Shown in pieces: positions 1 to 8,439 of a stretch of DNA of 64,000 bases (its first letter is position 1; each line of letters begins with the position of its first letter). Source of the stretch: DAXETY01 sp051155755 (GTDB lineage: Bacteria; Desulfobacterota; Desulfobacteria; Desulfobacterales; SG8-13). Made by a program: the position numbers and the translations under genes. The stretch lies in contig DAXETY010000040.1 of the NCBI GenBank assembly GCA_051155755.1, forward strand, positions 1 to 64,000, given 5' to 3'. The notes beneath the pieces are model-generated. The model saw only the letters and a list, made by a program, of their open reading frames with translations. It was not told where the DNA came from and made no database searches.

Positions 1-58
1 CCTCGGCAACGGGCAGGTGCAGTGCCCTAGGAAAAACGCGACACTGCCAAGCCGCAGG

Positions 59-109
59 ACCGGCCGCCGTGCCGGCCGGTTTCCGCTCGAGACCGGTTTA
101 AAAACCGGT
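59..109. repeat. Two adjacent inverted repeats in the leading intergenic region
   Basis: Positions 1-180 hold no gene I can support. Two inverted repeats lie side by side: ACCGGCC at 59-65 pairs with GGCCGGT at 74-80, and ACCGGTTT at 92-99 pairs with AAACCGGT at 102-109. Neither is followed by a convincing run of T. They could be the transcription end of a gene left of the window, but this is a guess from structure alone. Confidence 0.3.
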
Positions 110-180
110 TCCGTTGCCACGCATCCTTCCGGGAATTATTTTAGAAATGGTAAGGTACACCGGGCGAAAAATGGTGTCCC

Positions 181-375
181 ATGAAACTCCATGACTGCGT
201 TTGTGGCGGCATTCCGATCGTCACTTACCGCATCGATCGGCAAAACGAATTTTCAATTGCATGTCCCATCTGCGGTAACAGCACGTCCGTATTCGACAAT
301 CTCAAAGACGCCGTAGATGAATGGAATCGGTTGTTGGCGACATCGCGCCGGCTGGTGGCGGAAACCGCTCAATAA
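181..375 (+). CDS. Small Lar-like (restriction alleviation type) zinc-binding protein
   Basis: A 64-residue protein with two paired-cysteine motifs, C-V-C-G-G near residue 6 and C-P-I-C-G near residue 28, followed by a conserved ending with A-V-D-E-W-N-R. This layout (CxCGG, about 18 residues, CPxCG, then an A-xx-WN helix) is that of the Lar family of small zinc-ribbon proteins. Lar of the Rac prophage modulates type I restriction, but most chromosomal members have no known role, so no function is assigned. The ATG at 181 has no strong Shine-Dalgarno sequence. It stands alone: the next genes are remnants. A phage origin is possible but not shown. Confidence 0.6.
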   Translation: MKLHDCVCGGIPIVTYRIDRQNEFSIACPICGNSTSVFDNLKDAVDEWNRLLATSRRLVAETAQ

Positions 376-396
376 GCGGTGAACCGATCCGGACGA

Positions 397-648
397 CTAC
401 AAAAAGGATTGCAGGTCATTTGCATTGGCAAACATCGCCATGTTGTTGAACATGGGAAGTTTGTAAAAGGGGCGGTTGATTTCCACCACGGCAAATGCAT
501 CCGAATCAGCCTGCAGTTTACTGACGTGTTTTTTTTCTTTCCAGTTTCCGGGCGGCTGATCGTGGCTGTACCCGCAGGCTTCGATTGGGCTATTCATGCC
601 TTCGTACCATTCACCATACGGCGGCTGACCGGCTCGAGCAGCCGGCAC
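397..648 (-). pseudogene. Truncated unknown protein (C-terminal part only)
   Basis: An open frame of 83 codons runs leftward and ends with TAG at 397. The likely genuine part begins near Y-G-E-W-Y-E-G-M and ends in A-N-D-L-Q-S-F-L. It looks like an ordinary soluble protein tail, with many aromatic residues and a K-L-P-M-F-N-N-M stretch. The first residues come from DNA that, on the other strand, encodes the aldo/keto reductase fragment, so the N-terminus is not native. The only start is a GTG at 648 with no ribosome-binding site. I do not recognise the family. Read with its neighbour, it looks like the surviving 3' end of a gene whose 5' part was deleted. Confidence 0.4.
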
Positions 649-881
649 AGGATCAGGCCGGCAAAGATTTGCTGCCGGCCGCCGTGCGCTGGATTCTGGA
701 CCGGGGCGTCGAGATTGCCATCTGGGGCGGCAGGCGCCCCAACCAGATGGCGCCCATCCCGGACGTGTTCGACTGGAAGACCGATGAATCTTTACAATTC
801 GAGGTGGATGCCATCGTCGACGAAACGATCAAAGATCCGGTGGGGCCGCAGTTTATGGCGCCGCCCGCGCGCGAGTCCTGA
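630..881 (+). pseudogene. Aldo/keto reductase, C-terminal fragment
   Basis: The frame ending at 881 encodes about 80 residues that read as the end of an aldo/keto reductase (NADPH-dependent oxidoreductase, TIM barrel). The signature is A-V-R-W-I-L-D-R-G-V, then I-A-I-W-G-G-R-R-P-N-Q, which is the cofactor-binding end of the barrel, and a closing D-P-V-G-P-Q-F-M-A-P-P. A complete enzyme has about 320 residues, with catalytic Asp, Tyr, Lys and His in the missing N-terminal three quarters. No start codon with a ribosome-binding site precedes it. Homology fades near 630-645, exactly where the opposite-strand fragment begins. Confidence 0.7.
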
Positions 882-924
882 GAACCGGCGAAAGGACGCA
901 ACGATCGAAGGAATTGGGCTCCTC

Positions 925-3900
925 TCAACGAACCGATGCCTTGCCATCCGCGCGCGGGACTCGATGAAAGACGGCGTAGACCACCGGAATCAACACCAGG
1001 GTGATCAACGTCGACCCGATGAGGCCGCCGACCACCGCCCGCGCCAACGGTGCCTGGGCGTCGGCGCCTTCACCGATGCCCAATGACAGCGGCAGCAGTC
1101 CGAGGATGGTCGTCAGGGTGGTCATCAGGATCGGCCGCAACCGGCGGCGGCCGGCCTCCACCAGGGCCTCGCGGGCGGGCATACCGTCACCGATCAGCCT
1201 TCCGGACTGGTCCACCAGCAGAATGGCATTGTTGACCACGATACCGCCCAGCATAATGCAGCCGATGTAGGATTGGACATTGAGGGTGGTGTTCGTCAGA
1301 AACAACGTTACCAGCACGCCGATAGCCGCCAGGGGAACCGAAAACATGACAACCAGCGGATCGCGCAGCGATTCGTACTGGCAGGCCAGCACCATGTAAA
1401 CCAGCACCAGCGCCAGCACCAGAGACACGACCAGTTCCCGGAATGCTTTTTGCTGTTCTTCGAAATTGCCGGCCACCATCAGGTCATATCCCACCGGCCG
1501 GGGAATTTGATTCAGCCGGGCCTGAACGTCGGCGGCCACCGATCCCAGATCCCTTCCGGCGATGTTGGCGTGGACCGTCACCCGCCGCTGCTGGTCCTTT
1601 CGATCGATCAGGATCGGGCCCCGGCTGGGTTCGGTGGCAACCAGGTTTCGCAGGGCCACCCGTTCCCCGGAAGGGGTCGTCAGGGTGAGGTTGAGCACCT
1701 CGTCCAGGGAGAGTTTTTCGGCGTCCTTGAGCTGGACCAGGATGCGATAGGCATTGCCCTCGGTGCGGTATTCCCCGGCCTTGGAGCCGGCCACCGCGGT
1801 CTGCAGCAGTTCGGTGACATCCCGCACGCTCAAACCCAGATCGGATACTTTGTAACGATCCACGCGGATTTCCTGCTGGGGAATGCCGGCCACCAGGCTG
1901 GTCTGAACGTCTGCCACCCCCCGCACATCGGCCATCAATTCCTCGGCACGAAGCGCCAGTGCTTCCAGTACGGGCAGTTCGTAGCCGCGGATTTCGACCG
2001 TCAGGCCCTCGTCTCCGGCCAGAAGCCGTTCCAGCAGGAACTGGCCCTGCGGTGCCCGCACACGGATCTCCATACCGGGCACATTGCCTTCCAGCCGGCG
2101 CCGCAAATCCTTGGCGATATCCACATTGGAGCGTTTGCGGTCTTTGGCCGGCACCAGGGACAGGCGGATTTCCCCTTCGGCGCCCGCATCCGCCCGCCAA
2201 CCGGTGGCGCCCACATTGACCACCGATGCCACCACCTCGGGCACGGCCGGATCGATGATGGCCTCCATCAGCCGGGTCTGGCGATCCACCAGCTCCAGGC
2301 GGGTGCCGATCTCCATCTCGCCGGTGACGCGCACTTCGCCTTCGTCGCTGGGCGGCAGAAATTCACTGCCGATCAGCGGCAGCAACAGCAGGCTTGCACC
2401 GAGCAACACGACCGCCGCCAGGACGGTGGTCAACCGATGCCCCAGGGCCCAGCGCAGCAAATTCAGATAGGCGTTTTCCAGTCTGGAAGAGATCGCTGCG
2501 GCCGCCGCGGCCCACCGACCGAATCGCGAAACCCGCGTGCGCGCGCGCAGGCCGCCGGATGAGGTCAGCAGCCGGGAGGAAAGCATCGGCACCAGGCTCA
2601 ACGCCAGGGTCAGCGAACAGACCAGCGCAAAGATGATCACCGCCGCCATCTCCTTGAACAAAATGCCGGAGACCCCGCGCACGAAAATCAACGGGATGAA
2701 TATCACCAGCGTGGTCAGCGTGCTGGCGACGATGGCCGGCCCGACCTCGCGGGCACCGTTTACCGAGGCCGCCTGGGGCGTTTCCCCGTCTTCACTGCGG
2801 CGGCGGATGATATTTTCGAGCACCACGATGGAGCTGTCCACCATCATCCCCACCCCCAGGGCCAGACCGCCCAGCGTCATCAGGTTGAGCGTAAATCCGC
2901 CGAAGTAAATCAGCGCAAAGGTGGTCACGATGGAGATGGGGATCGACAGGGAAATCACGATGGTGCTGCGCAGGTTGCGCAGGAAAAACAGCAAGACCAC
3001 GATGGCCAGCCCGCCGCCGTAGAGCACCGAGCGGGCAACGTTGGCGATGGAGCGCTCGATCAGGTTGCCCTGATTGATCACCGGCACGATGGCAATCTGG
3101 GGAAAGGCCCGGTTGATCGCATCGATTTCGTCCAGGATGCGTTTGGAGACTTCGACCGTGTTGGCGTTGGCCTGTTTGCGAATGGCCACCCGAAGACCGC
3201 GTTCGCCGTTGACCCGCACGATGCGCGTCAATTTTTCATAGGTGTCTTTGACTTCACCGAGCTGGCCCAGCGTAATGGCGGCGCCGTCGCGTTTGATGAT
3301 GACCGTGTCCCGGATCTGGTCGAGGTTGACGAACTCGGCCGGCGCGCGCAGCATGACCTCGTAGCGGCCCTCTTCGATCTTTCCGGCCGGCAGGTCGAGG
3401 TTGGCGTCACGGATGGCATCCAGCACCCGGTCTAACGATAGACCAATGGCCTTGATGCGTTCCGGATACAGTTCGACGCGCACTTCCCGGTGAAAGCCGC
3501 CCCACAGATCCACCTGGGCCACGCCCGGGATTCGGGCAAAGCGATAGCGGATCTGGACTTCGACCAGTTCGGTCAGGGCCACCGGATCGAGCTTGCTGGA
3601 GATCCCCAGCAGCACGATGGGGAAACTGGCGATGTCAAATTTTCGAACCCGGGGACGCACGATGTCATCGGGCAGCTCGTTGATCTCATCTTCGAGTTTG
3701 CCCTGAACGTCGATGGCGGCCTTGTCGATATCCGTACCCCACACGAAGCTGACCCGCACGGTGCTGCGCCCCTCGGAGGAGGATGAAGCGATCTCTTCGA
3801 CCCCCGGCACGGTCGCCACGATCTCTTCGACGATCTGCGTGACCAGCCGCTCCATCACCTCCGGACTGGCGCCCTCGTAGTCGGTGCGGATGCTCAGCGT

Positions 3901-4029
3901 CGGCAGCTCGATGTCGGGCAGCATGTCGATCTGCAGCCGGCTGAGGGAAACCGCCCCCAGGATGACCAGGATCAACGTCACCATGGTGGTGAAAATCGGA
4001 CGCTTGACGCTGAAATGCGGCAGGTTCAT
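925..4029 (-). CDS. RND efflux transporter permease (AcrB/MdtB-like, HAE1 family)
   Basis: An inner-membrane proton antiporter subunit that moves drugs, detergents or lipids out through an outer-membrane channel. At 1034 residues it has the full family length. The N-terminus M-N-L-P-H-F-S-V-K-R-P-I-F leads into TM1, followed by a porter domain, a central TM block with G-V-G-M-M-V-D-S-S-I-V-V-L-E-N (the proton-relay TM4, with one Asp where AcrB has two), a second porter domain and a final TM block ending near residue 1020. Its ATG overlaps the stop of the adaptor gene (TGATG at 4031-4027), so the two are translationally coupled. No outer-membrane TolC-type gene is nearby. The substrate cannot be read from the sequence. 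Confidence 0.95.
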   Translation of the reverse strand: MNLPHFSVKRPIFTTMVTLILVILGAVSLSRLQIDMLPDIELPTLSIRTDYEGASPEVMERLVTQIVEEIVATVPGVEEIASSSSEGRSTVRVSFVWGTDIDKAAIDVQGKLEDEINELPDDIVRPRVRKFDIASFPIVLLGISSKLDPVALTELVEVQIRYRFARIPGVAQVDLWGGFHREVRVELYPERIKAIGLSLDRVLDAIRDANLDLPAGKIEEGRYEVMLRAPAEFVNLDQIRDTVIIKRDGAAITLGQLGEVKDTYEKLTRIVRVNGERGLRVAIRKQANANTVEVSKRILDEIDAINRAFPQIAIVPVINQGNLIERSIANVARSVLYGGGLAIVVLLFFLRNLRSTIVISLSIPISIVTTFALIYFGGFTLNLMTLGGLALGVGMMVDSSIVVLENIIRRRSEDGETPQAASVNGAREVGPAIVASTLTTLVIFIPLIFVRGVSGILFKEMAAVIIFALVCSLTLALSLVPMLSSRLLTSSGGLRARTRVSRFGRWAAAAAAISSRLENAYLNLLRWALGHRLTTVLAAVVLLGASLLLLPLIGSEFLPPSDEGEVRVTGEMEIGTRLELVDRQTRLMEAIIDPAVPEVVASVVNVGATGWRADAGAEGEIRLSLVPAKDRKRSNVDIAKDLRRRLEGNVPGMEIRVRAPQGQFLLERLLAGDEGLTVEIRGYELPVLEALALRAEELMADVRGVADVQTSLVAGIPQQEIRVDRYKVSDLGLSVRDVTELLQTAVAGSKAGEYRTEGNAYRILVQLKDAEKLSLDEVLNLTLTTPSGERVALRNLVATEPSRGPILIDRKDQQRRVTVHANIAGRDLGSVAADVQARLNQIPRPVGYDLMVAGNFEEQQKAFRELVVSLVLALVLVYMVLACQYESLRDPLVVMFSVPLAAIGVLVTLFLTNTTLNVQSYIGCIMLGGIVVNNAILLVDQSGRLIGDGMPAREALVEAGRRRLRPILMTTLTTILGLLPLSLGIGEGADAQAPLARAVVGGLIGSTLITLVLIPVVYAVFHRVPRADGKASVR

Positions 4030-5243
4030 CAGGAAGCGTCCTTGGGGCCGTCACCGGCGGTCCGGTTGGTCTCTTTCGGTATCGTGATTGCAGCGCCGTC
4101 GTCCACCAGCTGCTGTCCCAGAATAACCACCCGGCCGGTGAGGCCTTCGCCTTCCACCTGCACCCGGTCGCCGGCACGAATGCCCACCGCGACTTCCCGC
4201 CAAACAACCGTTTGGCCGTCATCGCTGACGATGAAAATCCCGTCGCGGTCGTTGCGCCGGGTCAGGGCTTGCTCGGGTACAATGACGGCCTCGGCTACGT
4301 GCGCCAGGGTCAGGCTGGCTCGGATGAACATGCCGGGTTTCAGCCGATGTTGCGGATTGTCCACCGTCATTTCGACCCGGGCCTGGCGGGTGGACTTTTG
4401 GAAGATGGGCGCGAGGCGGTCGATCCGGCCGGTGAAAACCTGGTCCGGAAAGGTGTCGGTGATCAGCGCGGCGGGCTGTCCGATCTGCAGTCGGGCATAG
4501 TCTTTTTCGGTCGCATAGACCACACCGACAATGGGATCCAGTTCGACGATCAACAGCAGCTGCTCATTGGCGGCCACGGTTTGGCCTTCGTCCACGTAGC
4601 GCTCGGCAACCACGCGCTGCTCGTCAGTGCCGCTCCAGTCCGCGGTCACCAGGGTATAACCCAATCGGATATTGGCGGTTTCCAGCGAAGATTCCGCCTT
4701 GGCCACCTGGGCTTCTGCAACCTTGACCTGGGCTTGTTTGACCAGCAAATCCTGGCTGGCGGAATCGAATTCGGAATCGGAAGCAATGCCGCTTTTTACC
4801 AGGGCTTCGGTCCGCTGAAACTCACGCCTGGCGATTTCCAGGGCGCTTCCGGCCTCGGAAAGTTTCGCCCGGGCCACCACCCGGTCGGCCTGGGCCTGGG
4901 CGACCTCCTGAACGTATTCCTCGTTGTCCAGTTCGGCCACGACCTGACCCTGGGTGACCCTGTCGCCGATATTCACAAACACGCGCACGACGCGTCCGCT
5001 GACCTTGGGTGCGACAACAAACTCCGCCAGGGCCTCCAACTCCCCGCTGAAGGTGCGCTCCAGGGCGATCGGTCCGCGCTCGATGGCAACCACTTCCACC
5101 GGCACGGGCCGCTGACCGGAGGGACCGCGCCGGCTCGATGCGGATTGATCCTGCAATCGGGTCAGGATCGAACCGCCCAGGGCCAGCACTGCGGCGATGA
5201 CAAAAATCGCCAAAATGATTTTTTTGGAACCATCCAGTTTCAT
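4029..5243 (-). CDS. RND efflux periplasmic adaptor (membrane fusion protein)
   Basis: A periplasmic adaptor of 404 residues that would bridge the RND pump and an outer-membrane channel. An N-terminal membrane anchor (about residues 8-28) is followed by a lipoyl-like barrel half (V-F-V-N-I-G-D-R-V-T-Q-G-Q-V-V-A-E-L-D), a long alanine-rich alpha hairpin (about residues 115-190), the second barrel half and a beta-barrel domain (P-G-M-F-I-R-A-S-L-T-L). The start is the ATG at 5243, 40 bp after the DUF1365 stop. It is co-directional with the whole lipid and photolyase cluster upstream and probably shares its transcript. Confidence 0.92.
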   Translation of the reverse strand: MKLDGSKKIILAIFVIAAVLALGGSILTRLQDQSASSRRGPSGQRPVPVEVVAIERGPIALERTFSGELEALAEFVVAPKVSGRVVRVFVNIGDRVTQGQVVAELDNEEYVQEVAQAQADRVVARAKLSEAGSALEIARREFQRTEALVKSGIASDSEFDSASQDLLVKQAQVKVAEAQVAKAESSLETANIRLGYTLVTADWSGTDEQRVVAERYVDEGQTVAANEQLLLIVELDPIVGVVYATEKDYARLQIGQPAALITDTFPDQVFTGRIDRLAPIFQKSTRQARVEMTVDNPQHRLKPGMFIRASLTLAHVAEAVIVPEQALTRRNDRDGIFIVSDDGQTVVWREVAVGIRAGDRVQVEGEGLTGRVVILGQQLVDDGAAITIPKETNRTAGDGPKDAS

Positions 5244-5283
5244 AGAGACTTCCTACCCTTTGCGAACCCACAAAAAAAAAGCA

Positions 5284-6057
5284 CTACCCATTGGAGCGTT
5301 GCCCGCGCTTGGCCGGATGAGGATAAAAGGGTGCGCCCTTGCGGTAAAGGCGCAGGGCCTGCCAGTAAATCATCGCCGTCACCTTGGCGGTCATCAGCGG
5401 GTATTGAATCAACACCTTCGACAGCTGAACGGTGGAGATTTCACGCCGCCGCAGGTCCAGGGTGGCATCGAAGATGCGGCGGCCACCTTCGAAATTGACC
5501 ATGTGCACGTTCAGCCGCCGGCCGGGAACGCGAAAGCGCCAGTCACAGTCGATGTTCATGTCCATAAACGGAGAGACGTGAAACTCCTTGCGGAATCGGT
5601 AGCGCCGCCAGTACGGCACGGAATGCTCGTTGTGCTTCGCGCCGAATACGTACGGGTGGCGTTCCAGCCAGGGGGTGTTGTTGATCTCGGCCACGATGAC
5701 GTCCACATCCGTGTCGGAGGCATTGAAGCAGTAGTAAAAGGTTACCGGGTTGAAACAGTATCCGAAATAGCGCAAATGGGTCAGCATGCGAACGGGGCCG
5801 CCGGGTTCGGTGCCAAGGCGGGCGCGCACCAGGCGCCGTAGGGCCTGGTCCAGGGGCAGCTGCGGATCGCCGAGGTAGTCCGCCCGGCGGAACCAGGCCA
5901 GGTTGGGCCGGCCGACCGACCAGAGCCGATGCGATCGAAACAGGCTGGGCAGCTCCGCCAGGTCCAGATACATGAGAAACAGGCGATAGCGAAAGGCGTT
6001 TTCCACCGGCGCAAAGCGCCGATGGCGAACGCTGCCGGCATAAATTGCACTGTGCAT
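5284..6057 (-). CDS. DUF1365 domain protein
   Basis: A 257-residue protein of the DUF1365 family. Family features are visible: the opening M-H-S-A-I-Y-A-G-S-V-R-H-R-R-F, then F-R-Y-R-L-F-L-M-Y-L-D, the R-Y-F-G-Y-C-F-N-P-V-T-F-Y-Y block near residue 95, and E-F-H-V-S-P-F-M near residue 158. Its biochemical role is not established. The family almost always sits beside an FAD-dependent amine-oxidase-like protein and a cyclopropane synthase or other lipid enzyme, and a role in modified fatty acids or the membrane response to singlet oxygen or light has been proposed. Here it follows the FAD protein by 56 bp, the usual order. Confidence 0.88.
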   Translation of the reverse strand: MHSAIYAGSVRHRRFAPVENAFRYRLFLMYLDLAELPSLFRSHRLWSVGRPNLAWFRRADYLGDPQLPLDQALRRLVRARLGTEPGGPVRMLTHLRYFGYCFNPVTFYYCFNASDTDVDVIVAEINNTPWLERHPYVFGAKHNEHSVPYWRRYRFRKEFHVSPFMDMNIDCDWRFRVPGRRLNVHMVNFEGGRRIFDATLDLRRREISTVQLSKVLIQYPLMTAKVTAMIYWQALRLYRKGAPFYPHPAKRGQRSNG

Positions 6058-6113
6058 GAAGGCTTATCACTCCGCTTACGGAAAGGCAGCCGCAACGACG
6101 ATACCAGGAACGG

Positions 6114-7370
6114 TCAGGATTGCGACAGATCGAGGCCGAACTTTTTGGTGACTTCCAGTGCGCTGCGGACGCCGTCTTCGTGAAAACCGTAATACCAGTA
6201 GGCGCCGCAGAAATAGGTGCGATTGCGGCCGTTGATCTCATCGTAGCGCTGTCGGGCGGCCAGGCTTTTGGGGGTGTAGACCGGATGATGATACACCATT
6301 TCCGCAATGGTTTTGTCGGCCGCGGCGATGCCGGGACGATTGAGCGTCACGCAGAATTCAACCGGCGCACCCAGCCCCTGCAGGATGTTCATGTCGTAGG
6401 TGATGGCCACCCGGCCCAGGTCTTCCGGCGGTATGAAATAATTCCAGCTGGCCCAGGCCGCCTTTTTCGAGGGCAGCAGGCGTTCGTCGGTGTGAAGCGC
6501 GGCATGGTTCTCCTGATAGGCAATGGTGCCGAGGATATCGGCCTCGGCTTCGGAGGGATCTTCCAGCATGGCCAGGGCCTCGTCGCTGTGGGTGGCGATC
6601 ACCACCTGGTCGAAGGACTCCGGCGGTGCGCCCTCGGACTTGATTTCCACTTGATCGTCGAATCGCCGGATCGAAGCCACCGGGCTGTTGATTCGGATAC
6701 GATCCCGGTAGGCGCGCGTGAGCGGCGGCACATAGGTGCTCGAGCCGCCTTCGATCACCAGCCACTGCGGCTGGTCTTTGACATTGAGAAATCCGTGATT
6801 TTTGAAAAACTCGGCGAAATAACGGGCCGGAAATTCCCGGAACTTGACCGGGTCGGCCGACCAGATGGCCTCTCCCATGGGAATGATGAAGTTTTCGATG
6901 AAGGTTTCCGAGTATCCGTTCTCGCGCAAAAACTGATCCAGAGTCATTTCATAGCGGTCGTCTTTTTCGAAAAGCTCCTGGGAGTGCCGCCGGAACCGGA
7001 AGGCATCGGCGACCATGCGGTAGAACGACGGCCGCAGCAGGTTTTTGCGCTGGATGAACAGCGAGTTGAAGGTGCTCGGACTGAATTCCAGGCCCGTGCG
7101 GGCGCACTGGACGCTGAAACTCATGTTGGATGGCTTCCATGCGATCCCCAGCTGCTTCATCAGCGCGATGAAGTTGGGGTAGGTATTTTGGTTGAAGACG
7201 ATAAAGCCGGTGTCCACGGCGTAGCGGTCGCCGTTGACCGGCACGTCGATGGTGTGGGTATGGCCCCCGACGTAGTCGTTGGCTTCGAAGACCGTCAGCC
7301 GGTGCTGCCGGCTGAGCAGGTAGGCGGCGGTCATTCCGGCGATGCCGGTTCCGATGACGGCGATGTTCAT
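6114..7370 (-). CDS. FAD-dependent amine-oxidase-like oxidoreductase
   Basis: A 418-residue flavoprotein. The Rossmann motif G-T-G-I-A-G-M-T-A-A sits at about residues 7-16, followed by E-A-N-D-Y-V-G-G-H-T-H-T, typical of the NAD(P)-binding/flavin amine oxidase clan. The C-terminal F-C-G-A-Y-W-Y-Y-G-F-H-E-D-G is the flavin-closing segment of the subfamily that pairs with DUF1365. Related proteins take part in fatty-acid modification; the substrate here is unknown. I chose the ATG at 7370 because GGAG lies 9 bases upstream. An in-frame start at 7406 would overlap the desaturase gene and add 12 unlikely residues. It probably shares an operon with the desaturase and DUF1365. Confidence 0.88.
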   Translation of the reverse strand: MNIAVIGTGIAGMTAAYLLSRQHRLTVFEANDYVGGHTHTIDVPVNGDRYAVDTGFIVFNQNTYPNFIALMKQLGIAWKPSNMSFSVQCARTGLEFSPSTFNSLFIQRKNLLRPSFYRMVADAFRFRRHSQELFEKDDRYEMTLDQFLRENGYSETFIENFIIPMGEAIWSADPVKFREFPARYFAEFFKNHGFLNVKDQPQWLVIEGGSSTYVPPLTRAYRDRIRINSPVASIRRFDDQVEIKSEGAPPESFDQVVIATHSDEALAMLEDPSEAEADILGTIAYQENHAALHTDERLLPSKKAAWASWNYFIPPEDLGRVAITYDMNILQGLGAPVEFCVTLNRPGIAAADKTIAEMVYHHPVYTPKSLAARQRYDEINGRNRTYFCGAYWYYGFHEDGVRSALEVTKKFGLDLSQS

Positions 7371-7398
7371 GGCTTGCGTCTCCTTGGTTGGAAAGAGC

Positions 7399-8424
7399 CT
7401 ATCCAAACGATGGCAGTAATTTGCCCTGCTCTCGAAGCTTTGGCGGCAGGGGCCGCAGGTCGCGTACGATCCCCAGCCAGGACAGCATCACCAGCAGGTA
7501 ATAGGTAATGTCGATTTCCCACCAGTAGAACCCTTGCCGGGCGGTGACGGCGTAATGGTGATGATTGTTGTGCCAGCCCTCCCCCAGGGTGATCAGCGTC
7601 AGCAGCAGGTTGTTGCGGCTGGTGTCGGGCGTGTCATAGCGGCGGGAGCCGAACATGTGCGACAGCGAATTGATCGTAACCGTGCCGTGGAAAAGCACCG
7701 TGGTGGAGACGAAAAACCCCCAGACCAGCATCTGCATACCGCTGGTGCCGGTTTCCGGAGCCAGTCGGTCCAGCAGGCTGCCGAGTCCGAACAGCGCCGC
7801 GGCGAGCGCCAGCGGCACCACCGTGTCGAATCGATTGAGCCAGCGCAGCTCCGGGTAGCGGGCCCAGTCTTTCACGTAACCCATCTTCGTGGCAAAGTTC
7901 GCCCGGCTGGTCAACCAGCCCATGTGGCTCCACCAGAAACCGTGTTGCAGGGGCGAGTGCACGTCTTCTTTGCGATCGGTATAGCGGTGATGGTGCCGGT
8001 GATGCGCGGCCCACCACAGGGGGCCGCGCTGGACGGCGGCGTTGCCCAGCACGGCGAACACGAATTGCCAGAAGCGGTTGGCGCGGAAAGTTTTATGGGA
8101 AAAATAGCGATGGTAGAAGCCGGTGATGGCAAACATGCGCACGAAATACAGCCCGGCGGCAACCCCCACGGCAACCGGACTCCATCCGACCCAGATCACC
8201 GCCAGGCACATACCATGCAAAACAATGAACGGTAGGATCCGAAACCAGTCCACCTTGTTTTCGGCTTCCTCCACTGCCGGATCACCGCCGGCCTCGGAGT
8301 CGAACCAGCGAATCAGGGCGGTCCAAGGGCTGGCGCTGCGGGCGCCGTTTGTTGGAGTCATTTTAGTTGGATCCGTTTCTGTTCCAGTCGATGCCCGGGC
8401 AGTTTTTTCAATACCAGACAACAT
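7399..8424 (-). CDS. Membrane fatty acid desaturase (acyl-CoA desaturase type)
   Basis: A 341-residue integral membrane di-iron desaturase that would insert a double bond into an acyl chain using O2. The three histidine boxes are complete: H-R-Y-F-S-H, H-R-H-H-H-R and G-E-G-W-H-N-N-H-H. Hydrophobic segments flank the first box and lie between the second and third. The layout matches stearoyl-CoA/acyl-lipid delta-9 desaturases (Ole1/DesC type). The ATG at 8424 is 15 bp from the photolyase stop. No strong ribosome-binding site is visible, and a second ATG at 8361 is possible. An oxygen-requiring enzyme in this lipid cluster occupies the place often taken by cyclopropane-fatty-acid synthase. Confidence 0.92.
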   Translation of the reverse strand: MLSGIEKTARASTGTETDPTKMTPTNGARSASPWTALIRWFDSEAGGDPAVEEAENKVDWFRILPFIVLHGMCLAVIWVGWSPVAVGVAAGLYFVRMFAITGFYHRYFSHKTFRANRFWQFVFAVLGNAAVQRGPLWWAAHHRHHHRYTDRKEDVHSPLQHGFWWSHMGWLTSRANFATKMGYVKDWARYPELRWLNRFDTVVPLALAAALFGLGSLLDRLAPETGTSGMQMLVWGFFVSTTVLFHGTVTINSLSHMFGSRRYDTPDTSRNNLLLTLITLGEGWHNNHHHYAVTARQGFYWWEIDITYYLLVMLSWLGIVRDLRPLPPKLREQGKLLPSFG

Positions 8425-8439
8425 CGAAACGTTTTTGGT

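Noticed and set aside
379..1086. 235-codon plus-strand frame
   Set aside because: It runs through the fragment region and the 3' end of the RND gene in antisense; its composition is not protein-like and it has no ribosome-binding site.
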